A DNA stretch of 39,820 nt from positions 1 to 39,820 of the forward strand of contig JBLWGC010000062.1 in NCBI GenBank assembly GCA_048772705.1. The letters run 5' to 3'. The stretch is from Leidyana gryllorum EB-2025a. Lineage: Eukaryota > Apicomplexa. Below the pieces are notes generated by a model. It worked only from the letters and a program-made list of their open reading frames with translations. It did no database searches and had not been told where the DNA came from. A program made the position numbers and the translations under genes. Shown in pieces: positions 33,544-39,820 of the stretch (positions are counted from its first letter, which is position 1; every line of letters starts with the position of its first letter).

Positions 33544-33616
33544 GGTCTTGTAGCTCAGTCGGCAGAGCGTGTGGCTGTTAACCACAAAGTCGCAGGTTCG
33601 AAACCTGCCAGGACCG
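33544..33616 (+). tRNA. tRNA-Asn (GTT)
   Basis: 73 nt, intact, loop CTGTTAA; followed by the Gly relic and convergent Ala as at 16057-16316. Confidence 0.96.
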
Positions 33617-33660
33617 GCTTCAGAGGCACCTCAGACATTGACTGCGGTGCTCTCCCAATG

Positions 33661-33710
33661 GCACTTGTGGTCTGCGATGATAAGGTTGGGTTTGGATCCC
33701 GGCACGTGCA
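33661..33710 (+). pseudogene. tRNA-Gly(TCC)-derived relic, copy 4
   Basis: GCACTTGTGGTCTGCGATGA with the shared D-region deletion and a further loss in the middle; ends in GGCACGTGCA. Confidence 0.55.
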
Positions 33711-33723
33711 GCCGTACGTACTT

Positions 33724-33796
33724 TGGACGACCTGGGCATTGATCCCAGTACCTTTCACATGCTAAGCAAGCTCTCTACCATTCAAGCCAGTCGCCC
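33724..33796 (-). tRNA. tRNA-Ala (AGC)
   Basis: 73 nt. Acceptor GGGCGAC/GTCGTCC with G3:U70; loop TTAGCAT on CTTGC/GTGAA (weakened stem); D-arm TGGCTTGAATGG changed. Confidence 0.87.
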
Positions 33797-33911
33797 ATTC
33801 AGCAAATCCAAGTGCATAGAGTGTTTTTTACATGGTATGACCAGTCTCCAAACTGCATCGATCACTTGCACCAGTTTGTGCTCCACTTTGCACAAGCGAA
33901 GGCACGCAGGA

Positions 33912-33984
33912 AATGGCTGGAGGGACTCGAACCCTCAACCTTTGCCTTAGGAGGCCAACGCGCTATCCATTGCGCCACAACCGC
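33912..33984 (-). tRNA. tRNA-Arg (CCT)
   Basis: 73 nt. Acceptor GCGGTTG/CAGCCAT (one mismatch); loop CTCCTAA on TTGGC/GGCAA (one mismatch); T-arm GAGGG-TTCGAGT-CCCTC perfect; D-arm GGCGCAATGGATAGCGC. Only AGG-reading Arg gene seen, and not part of a repeated cassette. Confidence 0.92.
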
Positions 33985-34078
33985 ATTCGGGACCCATCCG
34001 ACTTTTCGAGTGGGACAGAACCGGGCCACCCCGCGGAGTCTTGTTCTGCGCAGCAATTCAAAATCAACTTGTGATGCT

Positions 34079-34155
34079 GGCAACTTGCCCGTGTGGTTGG
34101 GCCGGTAGACTAGAAATCTACCGGTTCCGCTAGCCTAAAACCAGCGATCGTTGTG
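34079..34155 (+). tRNA. tRNA-Ser (AGA), decayed
   Basis: GGCAACTTGCCCGTGTGGTT; loop CTAGAAA on GTAGA/TCTAC gives AGA; variable arm and T-arm (CTAAAACCAGC) worn. The only near full-length AGA gene; probable pseudogene. Confidence 0.7.
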
Positions 34156-34230
34156 TGATGTGATCTGGCATTGACCGTAAAAGTCGTCGACAATTCGGGA
34201 AGACTTACGATGAGGGTGATAATTGATCTC

Positions 34231-34286
34231 CCGCGGCTGGAGCGCAACGGCTTCGCCCGCCGCCTCAACCATTCGGCCACCTTACC
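34231..34286 (-). pseudogene. tRNA-Ser-like, anticodon GCG, 3' end lost
   Basis: GGTAAGGTGGCCGAATGGTT, stem GCGGC/GCCGT around GGGCGAA (GCG), variable arm TTGCGCTCCAGCCGC, then the sequence diverges. Same unusual anticodon as 34409-34490. Confidence 0.7.
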
Positions 34287-34408
34287 AGGGAGCTATTCGA
34301 AAATCTTTCAACTGGCTCTTATATATACAGCTCCCAGCCTAGAGCGTTGAAGTTCAGTCGGGCCGAAAACGTCAGCTTAATCACTGAAGCAGTTGCGCTC
34401 TCCCCGAA

Positions 34409-34490
34409 TGACAAGAGTGAGATTCGAACTCACGCGGGTGAAGCGCAACGGCTTCGCAGGCCGCCGACTTAACCACTCGGCCACTTTGCC
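34409..34490 (-). tRNA. tRNA-Ser body with anticodon GCG
   Basis: 82 nt, class II. Body is that of Ser(GCT) at 20953-21034, with variable arm TTGCGCTTCACCCGC and T-arm GTGAG-TTCGAAT-CTCAC intact. The loop on GCGGC/GCCGT is CTGCGAA, reading GCG (Arg CGC/CGU). Acceptor GGCAAAG/TCTTGTC has one mismatch; discriminator A rather than G. Might be a pseudogene. Confidence 0.85.
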
Positions 34491-34703
34491 GAGAGTGGAA
34501 CGGATTACACCTGCCCTTGGGAATCCGTGCGAACTGTTAGTGGATAAGGTACACCTCTTCTCGACGGCAGTATTTGGCTCTGGTATGACTGTTTGGTAGG
34601 GTGGGACGAAGGTCTGAATGACCGCTCCAGTGCCCATCATGGTCCTTTGGTGAGCACACCACTCGCTCCTTCGGTTAGTAACTGTTCACCTAAACTCTGA
34701 AGG

Positions 34704-34777
34704 GATCGCGTATTTCAGTTGGTTAGAGCGTGAGCCTAATAAGTTCTGAGTCCGCGATTGGAGCCCGGCGGTGACCA
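34704..34777 (+). tRNA. tRNA-Ile (AAT)
   Basis: 74 nt. D-arm TCAGTTGGTTAGAGC is normal; loop CTAATAA on TGAGC/GTTCT; acceptor GATCGCG/GGTGACC has mismatches; T-loop TTGGAGC changed. Confidence 0.8.
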
Positions 34778-34874
34778 AGTGAGTGGATCTCTAATTCAGA
34801 TTCGCCCTGTACCCGAGGAAGACCCGAGATTTCCCAATCAATTTGAATGGAATTTTTTTACTGAGTCCGAGCTT

Positions 34875-34947
34875 GCCGGCCCAAGCCCGTCGGTAGAGCC
34901 CAAGCCTTTTGACGGGAGAACCGCGGGTTCGGGCCGCGCGAGCAGTC
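34875..34947 (+). pseudogene. tRNA-Lys (TTT) relic, copy 2
   Basis: GCCGGCCCAAGCCCGTCGGT, a CTTTTGA loop and GCGCGAGCAGT; paralogous to 17479-17551 with about 150 nt of shared downstream spacer. 34990-35010 is a scrap of a Ser 3' end. Confidence 0.6.
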
Positions 34948-35133
34948 CTAGTCAAGCTTGCTGAACCGTATGTGAAGCCACTGGCCGCAAAATCAAGCAG
35001 TTGTCGTGTGCTGTGATGATCGGAGTGGAGTGGTGATCATAAACGTGATCGAGAAGGCCCGGGATGGGGTTGCTTAGCTCGTGTCACTCTGAGTGCTACA
35101 GCCTCTGTCGATCTTTCGACTGCACTTTCGACT

Positions 35134-35203
35134 GCACTTGTGGCCTGAGGGCAAAATGCGACCGTGTTAAGGTCGTAACCCGGACTGACTTCCGGCAGCT
35201 ACA
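35134..35203 (+). pseudogene. tRNA-Gly (TCC), decayed loop
   Basis: GCACTTGTGGCCTGAGGGCA and the stem CGACC/GGTCG follow 12154-12224, but the loop is GTGTTAA and the T-arm is damaged. Flanks also match (GCAACTC side, TCGACCTGTCTATC). Confidence 0.75.
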
Positions 35204-35261
35204 GCCGTATGCAAGTCGCGACCTGTCTATCGATCCCATCTCGCATGTAAATCAGCACTCT

Positions 35262-35380
35262 AGTCGCCCCTTGTGCACACCCCATCGCATTCGTTGGGAC
35301 TACAACATAGTATGACCACTGTCCTCAGCGGGGTGCACGACCGACAGGCGGCTATATGGTCTAGTGGTATGATTCTTCCA
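35262..35380 (+). pseudogene. array right edge: Ala scrap and cut tRNA-Pro
   Basis: 35262-35349 repeats 24985-25084 (CCCATCGCATT, then ACGACCGACAGG). 35350-35380 is the first 31 nt of a tRNA-Pro (GGCTATATGGTCTAGTGGTA) that stops at the anticodon stem, exactly where element C begins. Confidence 0.8.
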
Positions 35381-35549
35381 GCACTCACGCAACTTCACAG
35401 CGGCACTGCAAAATGAGGCAATGAACGGACCAGCCATCCCGCAACCGACATATGTCCCCTACAATAGAGATTCACGCGGCCCACAATACCGTCGGCCAGC
35501 CCCAATTCGCAGAAACATCTACAGTCCTGCAGGGGGAAGTCGCACTTTG

Positions 35550-35672
35550 CCAGATAAGTCTAATGCGGCTGCTTGCTCGGTCCACAACAACCATGATGTA
35601 GTTCAGTCTTGAAGCAGGGTCCGTCGGCATTCCTAGGAAATTTTTTCCAATGTGTTGCCATTGGAACAGACC
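35550..35672 (-). repeat. antisense integrase fragment of family B/C
   Basis: About 120 nt (TCTAATGCGGCTGCTTGCTC, CATGATGTAGTTCAGTC) matches 26846-26960 inside element B integrase, same strand. Minus-strand peptide LNYIMVVVDRASSRIRL. It sits just before the gag of element C, so two pieces of the family are joined here. Confidence 0.85.
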
Positions 35673-35679
35673 CGCGAAT

Positions 35680-36240
35680 AGTACAGTCAACACAGGAATC
35701 AGCAGACATGACGAACCTCACGAAGATCATAGTTGAACTCATTAGAAACAGTCAAACGGAGAAACGAGAAACAGAAGCACCTAAGAGGGATGCGGCATGG
35801 GCACTACAAACACAAGACCACTTTAACGGATTGGATGAAGTCTCGGTACGAGACTGGATTGACGGATGCGAATCGAAATTCGTTACATGGAATATCACAT
35901 CGGACTCGGAACGAATTCAAGCCGTATGTGGACACCTCGCCGGAAACGCAAGTAGATGGTTCCTCGCCAAACCAGAAGTAAAATACCTCACATGGAATCA
36001 GTTTAGGACCGTTTTTATTAAAGAGTTTGGACCACTGGAAACCCCGGAGGATGACTTAATCAAACTAATGCGCCTACGCAAAACACACTCCATGATAGAT
36101 TATGTGAGCAGAACAAGACAATTAATCCGCGGAATAGATCGCCGAATCCCCGAATCAACACTTATCCAACTGTTCTATGAAGGACTCCCTCAGTTCGACA
36201 AACAAACGCTCGACGCCATCTTCATACCGATCAAGGTGGG
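35680..36240 (+). pseudogene. gag remnant of element C
   Basis: Capsid-like region: VSVRDWIDGCESKFVTWNIT, AVCGHLAGNASRWFLAKPEV, TWNQFRTVFIKEFGP, EDDLIKLMRLRKTHSMIDYV, RQLIRGIDRRIPESTLIQLF. Related to gag of element A. No zinc knuckle is visible before the protease. Fossil. Confidence 0.85.
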
Positions 36241-36254
36241 GTCCTCACAGACGA

Positions 36255-36810
36255 AGGCCAGTCGACGCATGCGCATTAATAGACACAGGATCGAACATAT
36301 CCATTACATCACAACATAATTGTCAACAGTTGGGATTGGTCATACAACCTCACAATGGTCAAAATACACTAACCGGACTCGGGGGCGAAGCACACATCTT
36401 AGGACAAACGGAACTCGTACTACTCACAACACCCACCCACAAAACATTAATCAAAGCCATGGTGGTTCAAGAACTACCCTATGACCTTTTACTTGGAACG
36501 CGTGACATTGCTAAACTCAACGTCAACATAAGGACAGGAACCAGTGGACAGCTGTGTGTAATAGTGGATAAACGGATTGAGATGGCCCAGAGAGTCGATC
36601 CACAACTATGGACATGGATGGCAACTACGACGGACAAAAGACACCCAGACATAGCCGATATCCCACCCCCCATCAATTCAGAAATGAATCTATCCCAGAA
36701 CGCTCAATGGATAATCAGAGAGTACAGTCACATCTTCGCGGATAAACTCCCACCCCCACCAAACAGGAAGAACCACAATCACAGGATTCAGCTTATCAAC
36801 CCCAACCAAA
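36255..36810 (+). pseudogene. retropepsin-like protease remnant of element C
   Basis: Active-site motif DACALIDTGSNISITSQH (about 36257-36312) and the second block MVVQELPYDLLLGTRDIAKL (about 36459-36520), followed by a linker to RT. Fossil. Confidence 0.85.
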
Positions 36811-36999
36811 CACCCGTGGCGAAAACACCATATCGGATACCACAGAAGTGGGTTAACGAGAGGGGGCCAGCTATCGACAGTCTCGTCTCATTCACGGATC
36901 CCCTAGCATCAGTCTCAATTCCTTCTAGGAAACACCCGTGGCTAAAACACCGTACCGGATACCACAGAAGTGGCTTAACGAAATGAGGGGCCGTAATAA

Positions 37000-37960
37000 G
37001 CGTAGTCTCCGGCCTGAAAACTCAAGCTCTGCTACCTCCTTCGTTGTTGTGCGGTGGTCGATTCTTTCACCATTCTCATCGTCACTCCTGCGAGTTTCGC
37101 TTTAGCCACTGATTCCTCACTGTCTAATCTCCAACGCTGTAGCCCCGGTAGGACTAAATCAAAGCCCATCAGTGCGCAGAACGGACTCTCCCCAGTGCTG
37201 AATGAGGTGTTGCATTGTCAATCTGAGTCGCTGTGTCTAATGCTTCCTCAAACGTAAAGATGGCATCGCTTTCCGCTATTTTTAGGCAGGCTTCTAAACT
37301 TTTGTGACTGGCTTCGTTAATTCCGTTCCCTTGCGGATAGTATGGGCTGCTGAGTGCATGATACGCAACTAACTCCCGTAGCACATACTCCTTGAAACTT
37401 CCTTTGAAATGTGTTCCACTGTCAGTCAGCACGGCAGTCGGTGCTCCAAAAACAGTGGTCCATTTTTGTAGTCCCGCCTTCGCATCTGTTGCTAGTGGGG
37501 GTCTTCGCACTGGGTAAGTCATCAAAAACCTAGCAGCGTGGTCAACAATGACTAGATAGTATACTCGCTCTCCTCCCCAGCTTCTGGGCCCACAAAGTCA
37601 GCACTAATTAGTTCCAGCGGTCGAGCCTTTCTTAACATTAGTGGAGCCTTCCTGTTGCAGGTCAAACACTTGTTGATGTACTCCCGCGTGTCCTGAGCCA
37701 TCCCGCGCCACCAGACCCATCTTCTCAGTCGTGCCACGGTCCTGTTTATCCCTAAATGCACTCCATACCTAGAAGTGTGGAACCAGTATAACCCCTCCTC
37801 TCTTAGCCTGCTAGGAATGAACAGCTTATGATTCTGTTGTGACACATAGTGTCCCGATGGTAGCTTGTAGCAGTCTGCACGTTCCTTGTCCGTCATGCTC
37901 CCGTACTCCGCCACAATCTCCGCCAGCTGCGGTATCCTAGGGGTCCTGCCTGCCAACTGA
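37000..37960 (-). pseudogene. integrase remnant of element D
   Basis: Zinc-binding part (HTSRYGVHLGINRTVARLRR, YINKCLTCNRKAP), then catalytic core pieces (LELISADFVGPEA, FGAPTAVLTDSGTHFKGSF, YHALSSPYYPQGNGINEASH) and a basic C-terminal stretch near 37080. Fossil; broken. Confidence 0.87.
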
Positions 37961-37989
37961 CTCACATAGCATGGCAAGGCCATGTCAGC

Positions 37990-38430
37990 TGCTTTCCCCG
38001 TAAGATCACCCTCTGTTGTACGCGACAACCAATCTGCAATGGTGTTAACTTCTCCCAAAATATCAAACTGCTGCAGAAAGATAGCGCAGCGTTGAACTTT
38101 CCCTTCTTGGGCGGCCCACATCCATCGAAGGTCAGTTTCAATAATAGTTCTTGAGCAACGGATGTAATCCTTGAAATGGTCCACTGCCCAGTTAATAGCA
38201 AACGCTTCCAGCTCCCCGGTATTCCACCGTCTTTCAGTCTCAGACAGTGTTTTGCTCGCAAACTCGATGGGCGTCCAGAAATTGACTACAACCTGTCGGT
38301 GCTCTTAGGATCACTGCTCCTGCCAGTTCTCTCTTAAACAATTCAAATGCCTGCTGCTGCTCGTCCTGCCAAACCCACATCGCTCCCTTCTTCATCAGTC
38401 TAGTGAGTGGTTCTACTATCGTCGCCAAAA
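37990..38430 (-). pseudogene. RNase H remnant of element D
   Basis: Connection MATIVEPLTRLMKKGAMWVW and QQQAFELFKRELAGAVILRA, then pieces such as WTISRITSVAQELLLKL-like and FDILGEVNTIADWLSRTTEG (the conserved NxxADxLSR end block). Fossil; broken. Confidence 0.75.
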
Positions 38431-38599
38431 TTGGGTATGAACCTGCTTACATAGCTAACTGCTCCTAAGAACGACTTCAGCACCTTCTTATCATTCGGTG
38501 GGGCTGCCTAAACGATCCCTTGCACCTTCATAGGTGATGGTGCTACTCCTTTCAGACCCACCGCGTGCCCTAAAACTTGATCTGGCCTTTGTCCAGTTC

Positions 38600-39226
38600 T
38601 GACTTCTGTAGTTTCAGCGAGAGATTCCACTTTCCACTGCTCTCTGCAGTACCTCCTCTAGCGATCTGTCATGTTCCTCCACTGAATTAGCTGCTATCAC
38701 GGTATCATCAACATAACAAAACACTCCTTGGTTGTATAGTTCCCCGAATATCATGTCCATGACGCGCTGAAATCCAGATACACTTGTCTTAATTCCAAAA
38801 GGTAACACATTGAATTCAAATGTTCCTCGATGTGTGACAAACGCTGTATATTCCTTGCTCTCCTCTTCCAGTGGCATCTGCTAGAACCCAGAATAGCAGT
38901 CTAAACTAGAGTATCTCTCCTTGCCCGCTATGTTCTGTAGCTGCTCCCATATGAGCGGAAGGGGATAGGCGTCTGACTTCACCTGTTTGTTCAATGGTCT
39001 ATTCTATACACATCCTCCATCTGCCATCCTTCTTCCTAATGGATTTGCTAGGTCTAATGGCATTCTCCTCTAGCAGCGAATCAATCTGTCTCTCTAAGAC
39101 CTCTTTCAGTTCTGGAGCTAGCCGCCTAATCGGTTCTTTCACAGGTCTACCTGTCACTTCTAGCCCAGCTGCCACTCCTTTTATAGCGACCAGTCGGGGC
39201 TTGATCCAGCATTCTCCATACTGCAT
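38600..39226 (-). pseudogene. reverse transcriptase remnant of element D
   Basis: PVKEPIRRLAPELKEVLERQ, IRPSKSIRKKDGRWRMCIE, EYTAFVTHRGTFEFNVLPFG, SGFQRVMDMIFGEL and the catalytic VFCYVDDTVIAANSVEEHDR. The FCYVDD box and FEFNVLPFG block set it apart from RTs A and B. Fossil; broken. Confidence 0.87.
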
Positions 39227-39233
39227 AAATAGC

Positions 39234-39809
39234 TCAAATAATTTTCTTTTTCGGTCTTAAGATCAGCTCCCCAACTGCCTCGTCAAACCTCTTCCCCAGT
39301 AGTTCTAGCTCCAAAGAACCATCACCATCCTCTTCAGCTACTGCAATTAGTGGATCCTCCTCAGCCGTAGCGATCACACTTATCGTGTCCCCATCTTTCA
39401 CCACAAAATTGATTGTGTCTATCAGGGTCTTTAACTTTTTGAGTTCAGCATATCCTAGCAAGGCTGGGAACTCCTCTTCCTCGATCACATAAAACTCCGC
39501 TGTAATCATCCTAGTCCCTATCTGCATGTTGATTCTTTTTTGTTGCCTCGCCTTCCTCCTTCCCAATCCTATGAAACTGCACCATTGTCCTGTAGGTTGT
39601 AGTTTAAGCTTCCAAGCCAGCGCTTCTCCACACACTGACTTCACCGCCCCCGTATCCATCAGTAGCGGCACTTGCGTACCTTCATAAACTCCCATAACCC
39701 TGAAAGTCCAACGCCTCTGCGTGGCAAGATTCATGAAACTCGCTTCCATGGCGCACATACCCAGGTAGTCCTCTTCATGTGCTGAGTCCTGCTCATAGTC
39801 CTGTACCAC
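39234..39809 (-). pseudogene. protease region of element D
   Basis: Minus-strand frame of 191 residues: upstream linker (EDYLGMCAMEASFMNLATQR), retropepsin start WTFRVMGVYEGTQVPLLMDTGAVKSVC (motif LLMDTGAVKS), then FYVIEEEEFPALLGYAELKK as the second block and an acidic tail. Continuous with RT downstream. Fossil. Confidence 0.82.
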
Positions 39810-39820
39810 ATTAGCTCCCA

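Larger units (their letters stand above)
35381..36992 (+). mobile_element. Ty3/gypsy LTR retrotransposon fossil, element C
   Basis: Plus-strand gag tail, gag, protease and the very start of RT; no RNase H, integrase or LTR. Truncated at both ends and broken. A ~62-nt stretch around the RT start is present twice (36809-36870 and 36930-36992), and the second copy is nearly the same as the RT start of element B, so B and C are one family. Bounded by tRNA-Pro on the left and element D on the right. Confidence 0.85.
36993..39820 (-). mobile_element. Ty3/gypsy LTR retrotransposon fossil, element D
   Basis: Minus strand, reading in from the right window edge: protease (about 39700-39240), RT (about 39226-38600), RNase H (about 38430-37990) and integrase (about 37960-37000). 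gag would lie past 39820. RT and protease sequences differ clearly from A, B and C, so this is another gypsy lineage. Broken, with several disruptions; 3' end truncated at the junction with element C. Confidence 0.88.

Noticed and set aside
9000-34000. Many 60-150 residue open frames with recurring peptides (for example MPQDRLNMGAFGHSSRHVEF, PGIEPGFARP, VGSNPTLVSR)
   Set aside because: They are translations of tRNA genes and their spacers on either strand. The recurring peptides follow the tRNA repeats exactly, so they are not protein-coding.
35134-35203. tRNA-Asn (GTT) from the loop GTGTTAA
   Set aside because: The body and flanks are those of Gly(TCC) at 12154-12224, and T33 and the T-arm are lost.
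6244-35380. CRISPR array or regular tandem repeat
   Set aside because: Repeats are tRNA-sized but of many different sequences, irregularly spaced and on both strands; there are no uniform spacers and no cas genes, and the window is eukaryotic.
6244-35380. tRNA-derived SINE family
   Set aside because: Most units end at the tRNA discriminator without a shared tRNA-unrelated body or A-rich tail, and many isotypes are present. The shared flanks belong to multi-tRNA cassettes.
6244-35380. Organellar or bacterial tRNA operon
   Set aside because: No encoded CCA ends, genes on both strands, A1:U72 initiator, and gypsy elements all around.
1-39820. rRNA, 5S or spliceosomal RNA genes among the tRNAs
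   Set aside because: I looked for 5S-like internal control regions and conserved U6/U1 stretches and saw none; a covariance-model search would be needed to be sure.

Overview
This is a eukaryotic window. Its core is a very dense tRNA gene array (about 6.2-35.4 kb). Broken Ty3/gypsy-type LTR retrotransposons lie on both sides of it and inside it. I find about 95 near full-length tRNA-like genes plus about 30 fragments, on both strands. Eukaryotic marks include an initiator tRNA-Met with A1:U72 and an ATCGAAA T-loop, G3:U70 in every tRNA-Ala body, internal A and B boxes, no encoded CCA, and gypsy pol genes. I cannot name the organism. No ordinary host protein gene, rRNA or CRISPR array was recognised.

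Layout. 1-1216: leader/LTR-like pieces of related gypsy elements in both orientations. 1117-5290: element A (+), gag to integrase, broken. 5286-5914: a 72-nt near-perfect inverted repeat around a minus-strand gag start. 6.2-26.0 kb: first and longest tRNA stretch, interrupted by an LTR-like copy with a 3' ORF (about 6.87-8.16 kb) and by a tRNA-free patch at 23.8-24.8 kb. 26.09-28.61 kb: element B (-), RT, RNase H and integrase only. 28.8-29.24 kb: short tRNA stretch. 29.24-32.0 kb: LTR-like copy and degraded retroelement-like sequence. 32.0-35.38 kb: second tRNA stretch, ending in a cut tRNA-Pro. 35.38-36.99 kb: element C (+), gag, protease and RT start, same family as B. 36.99-39.82 kb: element D (-), a different gypsy lineage running off the window.

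The array is not a simple tandem repeat. It is built from short multi-tRNA cassettes (for example Phe-Val-Asp-Leu, Lys-Glu, Thr-Glu, Asn-Ala, His-Gly-Thr-Glu, Gly-Met-Pro-Ala) that recur with their spacers in direct and inverted orientation, together with dead tRNA relics that were copied along. It covers 19 of the 20 amino acids; only tRNA-Tyr was not found. Several genes carry an anticodon that does not match their body (Ala body with AGT, Lys body with TTC, Val body with CGC, Ser body with GCG). Few genes have an oligo-T terminator close downstream. The simplest reading is a fast-rearranging tRNA cluster into which, or beside which, gypsy elements have repeatedly inserted. How many of the genes are transcribed cannot be told from sequence.
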